The notes: generated by a model not told the origin, from the letters alone. Counted from the stretch's first letter, positions 21,601 through 30,927 are shown. The stretch is DNA of 64,000 nt from Eledone cirrhosa (GCA_964016885.1 OZ024760.1:2375394-2439393); one strand, 5' to 3'. Made by a program: numbers and translations.

Positions 21601-22124
21601 GCCAGGTCAAATCGACCGATTAACCCTTTGAGGCTATTACACCCCTCTCTATCGGGGCAAGCCCCTACGTAGTCCCAGCGTGCATCTAGGATACCATTCC
21701 AGTCCCCCACTAATAGCAAGGAGCGGGACGTCCCTAGAAAAGTCTCCAGACGATGGAAGAAGTCCGGCCGCATTGACCCGAAAGGGCCGTAGGCGGCTAC
21801 CAACCTAAACGCTCCGCCTTTACCACTGCCAAGGTCCAGAACCACTAGTCGACCCTCCGGGTCCAAATGTACCATCTGTGTTGCGAGACCCAGATGTTTT
21901 TGCAGCAGAACGACAACTCCACCCCCACCTCCGGGCTGACAGAGAGATGCGTGCATCTCAAAGTCATCAAAGGTGGGGGCCAGCTGTCGCACGTTGCTGA
22001 TCCGGGCCTCGCAAATAACCATCACATCTATACGTTGTGACCTGAGGTCATTTAGAAGCATTGCTTGCTTCCAAGTTGAGCCCAGGCCACGCGCATTTAA
22101 ACAGCCTACTCTTAGCATAGCCAT
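18687..22124 (-). CDS. LINE ORF2: endonuclease-reverse transcriptase
   Basis: The multifunctional replication protein: it nicks target DNA and reverse-transcribes element RNA at the nick. I chose the ATG at 22124 (context AACATGG; MAMLRVGCLNARG). The frame is open 8 codons further to the ORF1 stop; residue numbers here count from that point (total 1153). APE endonuclease spans residues ~11-240 with LNARGL (N18), CEAR (E47), AAYGP (Y120), VGDWN (D149, N151), YLDRFLV and YSDHK (S233, D234, H235). Reverse transcriptase spans ~465-770: KSPGLDGLPYELY, NFRPITLLNTE, LINLDQSKAFDRVDH (D595), RQGCPLSSLLY and YADDVTV at 694-700. A C-terminal zinc motif CPRC...H1028-X4-C1033 follows, then a basic tail ending LYIRL. 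No stop or frameshift interrupts it. The length is normal for a two-ORF APE-type LINE. Confidence 0.93.
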   Translation of the reverse strand: MAMLRVGCLNARGLGSTWKQAMLLNDLRSQRIDVMVICEARISNVRQLAPTFDDFEMHASLCQPGGGGGVVVLLQKHLGLATQMVHLDPEGRLVVLDLGSGKGGAFRLVAAYGPFGSMRPDFFHRLETFLGTSRSLLLVGDWNGILDARWDYVGACPDREGCNSLKGLIGRFDLADRYRLDFPTAPTWTWANRSGSSRSYLDRFLVRIKDKDFLSCPKMRMVGYSDHKLVTCMVNLDRTHRQGPGYWKLNLSLPASRAYRNRISTLVKERLTGAIVNSRWWVSLKREIRVVSIEFSKVLAADRNRKERELIDRVEEAIRSGDVARVLASRTALSQFFDAKHEGCVVRSKIRALGNEGTKAVSWARVTEANSGTKSTIRSLRDLDGRAILGPKQMCEAFQRHFARLFGRGREPVGNVDFGPYLDGLPRLSDREAKSCEEPISAAEIEDVLSQCGKRKSPGLDGLPYELYLAMPDLFPDLLEAVYCNWQQNGRIPCTVTKGVVTLVRKDENKGDEISNFRPITLLNTELQILAKVLAKRLALVVGNLVGDAQTCAIPSRSIHDNLHLMRYIIERVGNEPGFGGALINLDQSKAFDRVDHGYLDAVLAAAGFGPVFRGWITAMHSSRICSRVKVNGYLSEPFKIARSIRQGCPLSSLLYVLTLEPLLRKLELLQGIPLEPGLRKAVSAYADDVTVMVSTASEIEAVGTLLEEYEKFTGAKLNRDKSIGLQLGTWRGRPMPSDSVVGRWTEGPVKLLGVWFGPDLQVEKNWAEVTNRVFALTQKWASCKLSLKGRAEVANTYIASVIYYRLTVVPCPRETLTKMERALFQFLWKRRAPMVRRSICCQHPSKGGLGMPWLMMRKHALRLRHLYVFLTGQPVWASFVRRTFPRLVSLTELQSWVKQRPRKLGAWHTECAQALTALWQADPVISGDSTATFYRGLVRSRCDDALGEALDMEEDELASLFGRTFSPGPMDNFQKSLAWQCYRGALPVRERLYRHGRPGRDPAKKICPRCVCDEETVAHALVHCSGVADLWGYVEQLLSRVGPIRLTTESIVMIKPPPPFKDEAEAVFLCVIAMAKEVVWWTRLKGLRSGTFLSGQQLVRFFRYHFGRRIRMEREVLHPSRFYERWVKVARMARVNGPSLYIRL

Positions 22125-22148
22125 GTTGGTGGTGAAGAGAAAAGGCAC

Positions 22149-23939
22149 TTACCTCTCTGCGTCCCGGGTATCGGGCTGCACAATTTCCATTAGGGTGGGG
22201 GATGGGTTGTTGGGTGGGGTGGTGGTTTGTGGAAGTGTGGGGGCATCAGTGTGTTGTGTGGTTGGGGAGCTTGGAGTTGTGAGGGTGTTTGGGGAGGGGG
22301 TGGGATAGTTTTTTAGGAGGACGCGGTTAATGGGCCCGACGCAGGGGGGACCCACGTCCTCTTTAAAATTGTTTTTTAAAGTTTTATAGGTGTCCTGTGG
22401 GGCCTTAATCATTTTGAGGTGGGGGAAATCCCCTGCCTGGGTGAAGTTAGGCCCTTGTGTTTTTATTAGATTGTTGTTGTACACAATGTTTAACAGTTTT
22501 TTGTTTCTTGTATTTATGTATGTGTATGCATGTTTTTGTTTTTGTGTGGTGTTTTTTGTTTGCTGTTGTTGTGAGCTCTTTTGTGTTGGTGTCAGTGTTA
22601 TGTTTTGGTGAGGGTTTTTTTTCATTTGTGTGTCTGAGGTGTGTTTTCTTTTTTTTCTTTTGATTGTGTGGAAGTGCTCCTCCTCGTCTGACGACGAACT
22701 AGGGTCATCTTCCGCGTTGGAGGGGAGGGGTATATTTTCGGGTTGTGTTTGCGGTACGGGTGTTTTGGAAATTGTTTTTGTTTTTTGAGTGGAGGGGATG
22801 GGTTGGACATTGTTTTGTTTTGGTTTGAGCTGTGGTGGTTGTTTTTGTAGTGGTAGTTGTGGTGATTGTGTTGGTTGTGCAGTTGTTGGTGGTGTAGGCA
22901 GGATTGGGGTTTTCTTATTAAGTTGGGGACAGACAGCTCTCAGGTGACCTCTGGTTCCGCAGAGGTAACACGAGGGCCGTCTACCCTCAACGGTAATGTT
23001 GATGAAGGTTAGATCATCCAGTATGACGCGTTCAGGGATCTGGGCGATCCTTTCGGGCCTCATTTGAACTACAAGTTCGAGGCTCGTTCCACTGAACGCG
23101 TCACCCGATGCCTTTCCCATGGACACCAGCATGTCATCCTCCAGGTCCAGAAAACCTGTCAAAACCCACCATATGTCCATAATCGGCAGGATGGTGTGGA
23201 TTTTTATTTTTTGTGTTCTTCTACCCATGTACGTAGGGTAGAAGGTGTATGCGGTGGATGTGATTGGTTTGATGGACAGTTTCACTGCTGTGTCCCTGTC
23301 CTTCATGAGAATGGATAGACTCCCGTAGAGTCTATCCTTCTGAATGAAGGTGATGTCCTTCATGACGTCTTTTAAAACCAGCTCTATCTCGCTCTGTGAT
23401 GGTTGAGCTGGTGTTTTACTTTTGTTCGAGATTGTCCTAAACATGACCGTGTTTAGGAGTCTCTGGCTTTTTAGTTCCGGGGGGGAATGGATTGTGAATG
23501 AACCATTTTCCCCGTACACTATATATTTTTTCGCATCCGCCAGTAGCTCCTTCGCTTTTGTTATATCTACTGGCAGATAGTCGAGGGTTTTCCTTGTCGT
23601 CTCGGCGAAGGAGAAATTTTGTTTGTTTGTGTTGTTGTTGTCGTTGGTGGTGTTGTTGTTATCATTGTTGTTGTTGTCACCGTTATTGGTCTTGTTGTTG
23701 TTATTGTTATTGTTATTGGTGTTGTTTTCGTCCGTCGCATTGTTGTTGTTGTTGCTGTTGCTGCTGGTTCTTTGGGTTGTTGCCATGGCAACGTCAAGTT
23801 GTCGGTTAACAGGTGGAGAGAATTCTTCCTCTGGCTGACCTATCTTCTTGACCTCTGCTACTGTGACAGTGGCAGGGGGAAGCTGTAAATTCATCTTCCC
23901 CTTTCCTCCTTCGAATTTTGGTGAAGAAGCTTCGGCCAT
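22149..23939 (-). CDS. LINE ORF1: Asn-rich, zinc-knuckle nucleic-acid-binding protein
   Basis: 596 residues; the start ATGG at 23939 is preceded by an A/T-rich 5' UTR. Residues 59-108 are a low-complexity tract dominated by Asn (runs up to 8). Residues ~115-320 form a folded-looking region including VILDDLTFINITVEGRRPSC, followed by one CCHC knuckle: C324-X2-C327-X4-H332-X4-C337 (YLCGTRGHLRAV). The C-terminal third is Pro/Thr/Gln-rich and disordered-looking, with an acidic serine patch (DDPSSSSDEEE, 411-421) next to a basic cluster KRKKRKH (427-433) that could be a nuclear signal. By analogy with other LINE ORF1 proteins it probably packages element RNA. The stop TAA (22151-22149) is directly followed, in frame, by ORF2 sequence. 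The Asn tract is codon-repetitive (AAC/AAT) and may vary in length between copies. Confidence 0.88.
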   Translation of the reverse strand: MAEASSPKFEGGKGKMNLQLPPATVTVAEVKKIGQPEEEFSPPVNRQLDVAMATTQRTSSNSNNNNNATDENNTNNNNNNNNKTNNGDNNNNDNNNTTNDNNNTNKQNFSFAETTRKTLDYLPVDITKAKELLADAKKYIVYGENGSFTIHSPPELKSQRLLNTVMFRTISNKSKTPAQPSQSEIELVLKDVMKDITFIQKDRLYGSLSILMKDRDTAVKLSIKPITSTAYTFYPTYMGRRTQKIKIHTILPIMDIWWVLTGFLDLEDDMLVSMGKASGDAFSGTSLELVVQMRPERIAQIPERVILDDLTFINITVEGRRPSCYLCGTRGHLRAVCPQLNKKTPILPTPPTTAQPTQSPQLPLQKQPPQLKPKQNNVQPIPSTQKTKTISKTPVPQTQPENIPLPSNAEDDPSSSSDEEEHFHTIKRKKRKHTSDTQMKKNPHQNITLTPTQKSSQQQQTKNTTQKQKHAYTYINTRNKKLLNIVYNNNLIKTQGPNFTQAGDFPHLKMIKAPQDTYKTLKNNFKEDVGPPCVGPINRVLLKNYPTPSPNTLTTPSSPTTQHTDAPTLPQTTTPPNNPSPTLMEIVQPDTRDAER

Positions 23940-24148
23940 TTAAAAAAATATTGACTTTTCAACAAGAAAAAACTTTTTTTTTAACTATTTCGCCTAAAGG
24001 CGTAGAATATTTTGAGAGACTGACCAGATCAAAGTTTGACCTGGCAGTCCCTCTACAAAATGGTACAAAAATTAAAGTTATCAGACAAGAATTTCTATAG
24101 AAATTTAAACAGAACTTACTCAGCAAGTTATACGCGTGTGTCCATCCC

Positions 24149-24150
<2 letters not shown>
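23940..24150 (-). promoter_or_regulatory. LINE 5' UTR, putative internal promoter region
   Basis: About 210 bases between the GATA run and the ORF1 start. The minus strand begins 'cttgggatggacacacgcgt', contains the short palindrome 'cgcctttaggcg' and ends in long A/T runs. Its presence shows the copy is 5'-complete or nearly so. I see no TATA box; a promoter role is inferred from family behaviour. Confidence 0.5.
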
Positions 24151-24203
<53 letters not shown>

Positions 24204-24221
24204 GTAGATAGATAGGTAGAT

Positions 24222-24730
24222 ATGTTTCTTTTATTTGCCACCAGGGCATCAAAAGTGGGACAAGTACAATGGGGGGAGTTTACAAAACAAGGCGTCCTCA
24301 ATAAGGAGGAGGCAATAACAATATATAAAAATAAAATAAAATATAACAAAAAAATAAAATTTATAACAAAGTCCTCAATAGAGAGGAGGCGCCTTGGGGG
24401 GTCGCACACACCCCCGAAAAAAGTGTGCAACCCTTCTCCTCAGGAGCACAGAGAAGGGGTGCTCCCTTGGTCTTTCATCTTCCTCACCTATAGTCTGATG
24501 TAGAGTGAAGGCCCATTCACACGGGCCATTCTCGCCACTTTCACCCATCTTTCATAGAAACGGCTGGGGTGCAGCACCTCTCTCTCCATCCTGATCCTTC
24601 TTCCGAAATGATATCGGAAGAAACGGACCAGTTGTTGGCCAGAGAGAAAGGTGTCTGACCTCAGTCCTTTCAGACGCGTCCACCATACAACCTCTTTCGC
24701 CATGGCTATTACGCACAGAAACACCGCCTA
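24222..24730 (-). mobile_element. LINE 3' fragment E5, close copy of the intact LINE
   Basis: Matches 18422-18923 with about a dozen differences by eye over ~505 bases, including the entire 3' UTR and the last ~78 ORF2 codons. The coding frame VFLCVIAMAKEVVWW... to LYIRL is still open. It is truncated at 'acaccgccta', after which GATA resumes, so GATA bounds both ends. Confidence 0.92.
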
Positions 24731-24753
24731 GGTAGATAGATAGATAGATAGAT

Positions 24754-24959
24754 GAACAAATATATATATAAAGGAAGAGGAAAGTAAAGAAGATATGGAA
24801 TAATTCTAGAGCCATTCCCAATATCTGTCAAAGATACAATACTGCCAGATGATGTTTATGATATAACGAGGAAAAAAAAACCTTCTTTAATATTGTCAGT
24901 TCAAATTCTTTGTTTAGTAGGATTTGAAATAGATGAATGGGGGGTTGAGGTGGGGTTGT
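24754..24959. other. AT-rich sequence, no gene
   Basis: A short TA run, then unclassified AT-rich DNA. Nothing recognisable. Confidence 0.4.
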
Positions 24960-25060
24960 CTGTTACTACTACTACTAATACCACCACCACCACTACTACT
25001 ACTACTGCCACCACCACCACTACTACTACTAAAATTACCACTGCCTCTACTGCCACTATC

Positions 25061-25104
<44 letters not shown>

Positions 25105-25258
25105 CACTCCTACTTCCACCACCACTACCACCACTACTACTACTACTACTACCACTACTACCACCACCACCACCACTACTACTACCACCACCACCACCAC
25201 CACCACCACCACCACCACCACTACTACTACCACCACCACCACTACTACTAGTCAAATC
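24960..25258. repeat. ACT/ACC trinucleotide microsatellite
   Basis: About 300 bases of (ACT)n and (ACC)n. Thr, Leu/Pro, Val and Gly/Ser homopolymer-like frames are repeat translations. Confidence 0.93.
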
Positions 25259-25442
25259 TAAAGTGATTCTTCTCTAAACAAAACCAATAAATACATAGCA
25301 AAGGATGCTGGAAGATAATACCCCTTCCCTTTATATGTTTACATCTTTTTATTTTCCTATTCATCACATTGTCACCATCAAAAGATCTATAGTGATAAAG
25401 ATATCAATATCTATAGGATATCTATCTGTGTATATATATATT

Positions 25443-25501
25443 GGGTCATCAAGTATGAAATTTGTAGAAATTTGTTCCTTTTTCTACAAATTTCATACTT
25501 G

Positions 25502-25536
<35 letters not shown>

Positions 25537-25539
25537 TTG

Positions 25540-25578
<39 letters not shown>

Positions 25579-25581
25579 TTG

Positions 25582-25628
<47 letters not shown>

Positions 25629-25630
25629 AT
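25443..25630. repeat. Foldback element with TA-separated end repeats
   Basis: Arms 'gggtcatcaagtatgaaatt...' (25443-25470) and '...aatttcatacttgaccct' (25481-25506) form a hairpin. The end motif 'acttgaccctatata' is then repeated twice more (25535, 25577), each copy separated by (TA)n. Confidence 0.8.
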
Positions 25631-25879
25631 GGAAAAGAAATCGAAAATGCAACTGGAGTCTTTTTAAGAATATTTATTTGTTTCCTTTACCGGTTTCACA
25701 GTCCTTATGCTTTTCAAAAGTAGAAATGAGATGAAGGGTTTGTGGTTTTTCTCGCATCTGGTTGGTGTTTGAATGTTACTTCTGTTTTATGTGGAAAAAG
25801 GTGGCTCGAATTGCTAGGTTTTTAAAAAAAAATAATTTGGTTGTTTGATGACTATCATGTGAATAAGTATAATAAATTT
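25631..25879. other. Unclassified sequence next to TA array
   Basis: The minus strand reads 'aaaagcataaggactgtgaa' then 'accggtaaaggaaacaaata'. This resembles the ends of other foldback repeats in the window, but I cannot name a family. Confidence 0.35.
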
Positions 25880-26156
25880 TGTCATTATCATCACCATTTT
25901 ACGTCCGTTCTTCCACGCTAGCATGGGTTAGACAGGTTGTCCTGTTGTGGGCAGTGTCCAGTCGGCAGACCTTGTCTTGCTCATACAGGAATTGATTCTG
26001 GCTTGATTTCTACAGCTGGATGCCCTTCCAAACACCAACCTCATTTACAGTGAGTGCTGGGTGCTTTTTTTCCTTGACACCTACACGTCCCCACTTTACA
26101 GTGTGGGCTGGGTGCTTTTTTGCCATGGCACCTCTACAACCACTTTGCAGTGTAGA
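25880..26156 (-). mobile_element. SINE-B, reverse, with modules
   Basis: Reads 'atcatcaccattttacgtcc', 'ctagcatgggttagacaggt', 'cttgatttctacagctggat', 'aacaccaacctcatttacag' and two module copies ('gtgggctgggtgctttttt'). Confidence 0.85.
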
Positions 26157-26341
26157 GGAATGTAGGAAAGAGTGTAAAGATAACAACACAAGATAGAGTT
26201 ACCTTGGAAGTGATTTAATTGTCCCTCCTATATTTCAGATTTCGCATCTGTCAACTGGGGGTTTTCCGAGGGGGAAAGTTTTTAGTCAGAGAGGAACAAC
26301 ACGTAGCCTCTCTTGTCTGCCGTATATATATATATATATAT

Positions 26342-26510
26342 AGGAACAAGTAAGACCCCGACGGCTGAGCTCAAGCCGTTTCGACGGCTAATTCTGGACC
26401 TAGAATTTGGTCCAGAATTAGCCGTCGAAACGGCTTGAGCTCAGCCGTCGGGGTCTTACTTGTTCCTATTACCCACTCTACTACCCTAAGTATTGAGTAC
26501 TTTGGTGCGT
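26342..26510. repeat. Perfect 59-bp hairpin plus conserved flank (foldback family H)
   Basis: Arms 26342-26400 and 26409-26467 are perfectly complementary over 59 bases with an 8-base loop. The downstream flank 'cccactctactaccctaagt' then 'attgagtact' also follows the related hairpin at 44.5 kb. (TA)n borders the left side. Confidence 0.9.
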
Positions 26511-26552
26511 TATGGTCCACCTGGTTCCTTACCACATTTCCTTCGTCCTTCG

Positions 26553-26586
<34 letters not shown>

Positions 26587-27415
26587 CTAATTATTTAATT
26601 GATTGTTTGTAAAGCGAGTTGAGAGATTTTTTGAGGCTGAGAAAATTCTTTTGTTGGCATCTTGAATTTACCCACTAAAAGTTTGGCTGTTTTGACCTTC
26701 TTCGTGTGATGATACTATTGAATTTACTGCAACAGAAGTCTGCCACAGTGTCTTCTAGCGGCCAGACCAAGTCAAATACCCCGGAATGAAAAATGTGAAA
26801 TGAAGTGCGTTGCTCAAGAACACAACACAGAAACCAGTCCAGGAATTGGTGATGGGTGTGGCAGGGTGGTAGAGCTGACTTTAAGTACTTCCGATCTAAT
26901 CAGATGTCAGGTGATAGCCATCTCATAACGAGACATCAGAACATCATAGGATTACAGTTACTTTCTTAACCAAGGTGACCTGTGGCTAAATAACAACAAC
27001 AACAACAACAATTAAAAATAAACACACATTTTGCTGATGTATTACAAACAAACCAAAAAAAAAATACATACAAATAAATGAATAAACAAAAACAAAATTA
27101 TTTTAAAGAAAAGCAACAAAACAACCGCAAAGTTTACAAAAAAAAACGAAAATAACAAACAAAACAAACGGAAAAATAGATATATTGAACTTATTGATTT
27201 CTACGTAATTTTATCAATGATCATAGTAGATATATGTGGGTGGATTGTTTCCAAGCAACAAGAGGAGGGTGTGTTGAGGTAGGAAGTGTGAAGATAACTT
27301 CAAAGGGAGCATGGGTGCTTGATTATAGGAGAACGAGATCGACTTAAAAAAAAAGTTCATTGTATTTTTTTGTTTTTCTAAGTTTACTGATGTGTTAAAT
27401 GCAGCAACAGTGTGG
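26511..27415. other. AT-rich region with a decayed SINE, no gene
   Basis: (TA)n at 26556-26585. Then 26760-26960 contains weak SINE-like phrases ('ttgctcaagaacacaacaca', reverse orientation). 26995-27180 is A-rich with (ACA)n. No coding region is visible. Confidence 0.45.
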
Positions 27416-27950
27416 AGAATGGTGTGGGTGTGGTGTGGTGTGGGTGTGGTGTAGTGTGTGTGGTGTGTGTATGTTAGGATGTGTGTGTGTGTGTTAGTGT
27501 GTGTGTGTGTGGTGTGGTGTGTGTGTGTTAGGATGTGTGTGGTGTGTGTGTATGTTAGGATGTGTGTGTGTGGTGTGTGTGTATGTTAGGATGTGTGTGT
27601 GTGTGGTGTGTGTGGTATGTGTGTGTTAGGATGTGTGTGTGTGGTGTGTGTGTGTTAGGATGTGTGTGTGTGGTGTGTGTGTATGTTAGGATGTGTGTGT
27701 GTGGTGTGTGTGTATGTGTGTGGTGTGTGTGTGTGTATGTTAGGATGTGTGTGTGGTGTGTGTGTGGTATGTGTGTGTTAGGATGTGTGTGTGTGGTGTG
27801 TGTGTGGTGTGTGTGTGTGTGTTAGGATGTGTGTGGTGTGTGTGTGTATGTTAGGATGTGTGTGGTGTGTGTGTATGTTAGGATGTGTGTGTGGTGTGTG
27901 TGTGTATGTTAGGATGTGTGTATGTTAGGGTGCGTGTGTGTGTGAAGGGG
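27416..27950. repeat. GT minisatellite, 'gtgtatgttaggatgtgtgt' units
   Basis: About 530 bases of (GT)n periodically interrupted by 'atgttaggatg' and 'gtggtgtg'. Followed by (TA)n to about 28090. Confidence 0.92.
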
Positions 27951-27958
27951 GTGCATAT

Positions 27959-28019
<61 letters not shown>

Positions 28020-28056
28020 GAAAGGTATAGAAAATATTGTAGCAAAAAGCCAATAT

Positions 28057-28087
<31 letters not shown>

Positions 28088-28099
28088 CCAAACCTTGCT

Positions 28100-28265
28100 A
28101 GCAAGGAAAGCAGACTTTAAAATAACAAGGTGTTGTGAGTTCAATTCCTGGACCAGGCGATGCGTTATGTCCTTGAACAAGGCACTTTATTTCACGTTGC
28201 TCCTTCTACCTGGAGTTGCAACCGATAGATAGTATTTGTAATTGGAAAAACCAACGGAAACATTG
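28100..28265 (+). mobile_element. SINE-C, 5'-truncated
   Basis: Contains 'gtgagttcaattcctggacc' (B-box region), 'ttatgtccttgaacaaggca', 'ttgctccttctacctggagt' and 'tggtccgatttgacg'-like 3' sequence. Then 28266-28434 is unclassified. Confidence 0.75.
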
Positions 28266-28434
28266 TTTCTTCGGTCCGATTTGACGAAAATCGATCGAGT
28301 GTCGATACATATACTGTGAATAAACGAAGCTAATTTTACACTGTTGACTTATACTTCTTATTTTTACATTACTCCGGAGTAAACAGATCAACCTTCACTT
28401 CATCGAGTGCTCCAGCCTGTATACTGAGGTGTCA

Positions 28435-28508
28435 GTAAACAACCAACACATATCTCCATATATATATATATATATATATATATATGGAGATATGTGTTGG
28501 TTGTTTAC
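28435..28508. repeat. Short hairpin around a TA loop
   Basis: 'gtaaacaaccaacacatatc' and its complement 'gatatgtgttggttgtttac' flank a (TA)n loop; arms are about 25 bp. A further (TA)n and a partial third copy follow to 28540. Confidence 0.8.
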
Positions 28509-28644
28509 ATATATATATATATATATATATGGAGATATATCTGTGTGTGTGTGAGTATACATACATATATGTGTGTGTGTATGTGTTTGTGTGTATATAC
28601 ATATATAATAAAAACAACCAAAGGGCCATCACATGTAGAAGCAC

Positions 28645-28945
<301 letters not shown>

Positions 28946-29348
28946 AATAACCACTACAAAATCAAAACCCCCTCCACCACCATGACTGCTACAAACATGG
29001 CTACCAAAACTAAAATCTCTATCATTATTAACAACACCAACACCAACACCACCATCACCATCACCATCAGCACAAAAGATCATTAACCCCCCCCCCCACT
29101 ACGTCACACCACCATAGCAGGAAGTGTCATATTCAATAGTCAGGTCACAGTTACAGTTTCATATCATAGACATAAGACACAGAAGGTGTTATCATTTCTC
29201 ACCTGCTTCCAATTTCGCAACAAAATAGCTCATCTAAGGAAATAGAACACTAATTATTTATGCACTCTCTCTCTCTCTATATATATATACATGCATATAT
29301 ATCATCATCATCATCATCTTCACAGTCAATTGCCATTTCTCTCTCCCC

Positions 29349-29397
<49 letters not shown>

Positions 29398-29900
29398 GTA
29401 TAAGGTAATATGTTTTCGAATAGGAAAGCAGATAATTATAGATGAAGAAGTTATAAAGATAAAAAATATGAGATTTTTTTTTACTCACACAAGGCTACAT
29501 ACAATTTTATAGAAAAATATGTAATTCTACTATGAACGATTATGAATTCATGTAAAGCAATGAATACATTGAGAAGTAAACCAAACACTGCTAACTATAT
29601 CATATTTTGATTTACAGGTGTTTCATCCTTAACATTAAGATCATAATGTTAGACTCCTCAGAATTACATAAGATGTAGTTACCTTAAACTTGACATTATG
29701 TACAAAAATATAACATAACAGGGTGGTTTTGTTTACATTTTAAAAAACCTGCAGTATTTGGCATATTTTTCAATATATGTGTCTATATATATATATGAAA
29801 CAAACAAAAATGCTAAAGGGTTAAAGCCAATAAATTCTTACTTTCCTTTCTCGCCAAAGTCTTTAGTTTTCTTGGTGTAATACTTATATATATATATATA
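28946..29900. other. Low-complexity and AT-rich sequence, no gene
   Basis: A/C-rich to 29090 with a C14 run at 29087-29100. (CT)n and (TA)n occur at 29266-29400. The rest is AT-rich without recognisable repeat or ORF. Confidence 0.5.
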
Positions 29901-30563
29901 ATCAACACTAATGTGTTTTTTTTGCAAAATGACAATAATTTTTTAGCCAGATAGAAATACCTTAATTCAAGTACATATAGTCCGCCTGTATCGATCTAGA
30001 AAATATTAAATATTAAATCTATACTTACAGACGTAAAATGGCAACTGCCTGGTGCCTAGACAAGTTTAAATTTCAAAATTCAAACCTTTTCAGCAGATCG
30101 CTGTTATTTCTAGCGCCATGGATATGAGCCAGAATGCTGAGAAGGTCGTGTGCAAAAGCACATGTATTAGACTTGCGACAGATCAGTCTTAAGATTCTTA
30201 TCTTAGGAGAAGTAACTATAATTTATCTGGGTGCCTATTGAAAATCACAGAAAATTGATTACTTCACTAATAATTATTTTATAAATAGTTGTTCCGTAAT
30301 TAATTAATTATTTCATTAGTATACCATCCCTTGTGAAACAGGTTTATGTTTTGAAGTTCCGACCGATCTGTTGAAAAGGTTTGAATTTTGAAATTTAAAC
30401 TTGTCTAGGCACCAGGCAGTTGCCATTTTACGTCTGTAAGTATAGATTTAATATTTAATATTTTCTAGATCGATACAGGCGGACTATATGTACTTGAATT
30501 AAGGTATTTCTATCTGGCTAAAAATTATTGTCATTTTGCAAAAAAAAACACATTAGTGTTGAT
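29901..30563. mobile_element. Foldback element with ~200-bp terminal inverted repeats
   Basis: Arms 29901-30100 and 30364-30563 are complementary with only a few mismatches; the outer ends are 'atcaacactaatgtg' and 'cacattagtgttgat'. The 263-base interior has no ORF. A (TA)n array abuts the left end. Non-autonomous; superfamily unknown. Confidence 0.85.
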
Positions 30564-30659
30564 CATATTTTTTTTAATTGTACTGTAATGCTCAGAAGTA
30601 TTTTCTTAGAGCTTAATAATTGTATTTGACTACTAAATTGAAATATATATATATATATA

Positions 30660-30927
30660 TATTGGCCTTGCAATTGAAAGGTTGTGAGTTCAATTCTCAG
30701 ACCGGGTGATGTGTTGTTTCCTTGAGCAAGACACTTTGTTTCACATTGCTCCAGTTTACTCAGCTGTAGAAATGAGATGATAGGGACTGGGGTCCCTATC
30801 ATTCCACTGCAAAGTGGTCGTGTAGGTGCCACGGCAAAAACCACCCAGCACTCACAGTAAGAACCAGTTCCCGTCCCACCCTTGCAAGCAGGGAAAAGTG
30901 GACGTAAAATGATGATAATGATGATGA

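Larger units (their letters stand above)
18422..24150 (-). mobile_element. Full-length, apparently intact two-ORF LINE (E4)
   Basis: A 5.73-kb non-LTR retrotransposon on the minus strand. It has a ~210-base 5' UTR (23940-24150), ORF1 (23939-22149), ORF2 (ending 18687), a 3' UTR (18686-18422) ending in an AATAAA-containing terminus, and a TATC tail (18421-18374). Both ORFs are open and all the catalytic motifs I looked for are present, so autonomous activity is plausible. An ORF1 with a CCHC knuckle, an APE-type endonuclease and a C-terminal CX2C...HX4C motif fit the L1/Tx1-like branch. The RT text (SNFRPITLLNTELQILAKVL, DQSKAFDRVDHGYL) also resembles Tx1-like elements. Exact clade is an inference. 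Members of the Tx1 group are known to include microsatellite-specific lineages. Confidence 0.88.
17859..24753 (-). repeat. Row of five LINE copies bounded by (GATA)n
   Basis: GATA runs lie at about 17866-17916, 18000-18020, 18195-18240, 18374-18421, 24151-24221 and 24731-24753. Between each pair sits one LINE copy, all on the minus strand and all with the 3' end to the left. Both ends of every copy meet GATA sequence, which is what insertion into a GATA/TATC array would leave. Confidence 0.88.

Noticed and set aside
18768..22308. Plus-strand frames of 60-118 codons opposite the LINE
   Set aside because: They are antisense shadows of the GC-richer ORF2, with no domain similarity that I can see.
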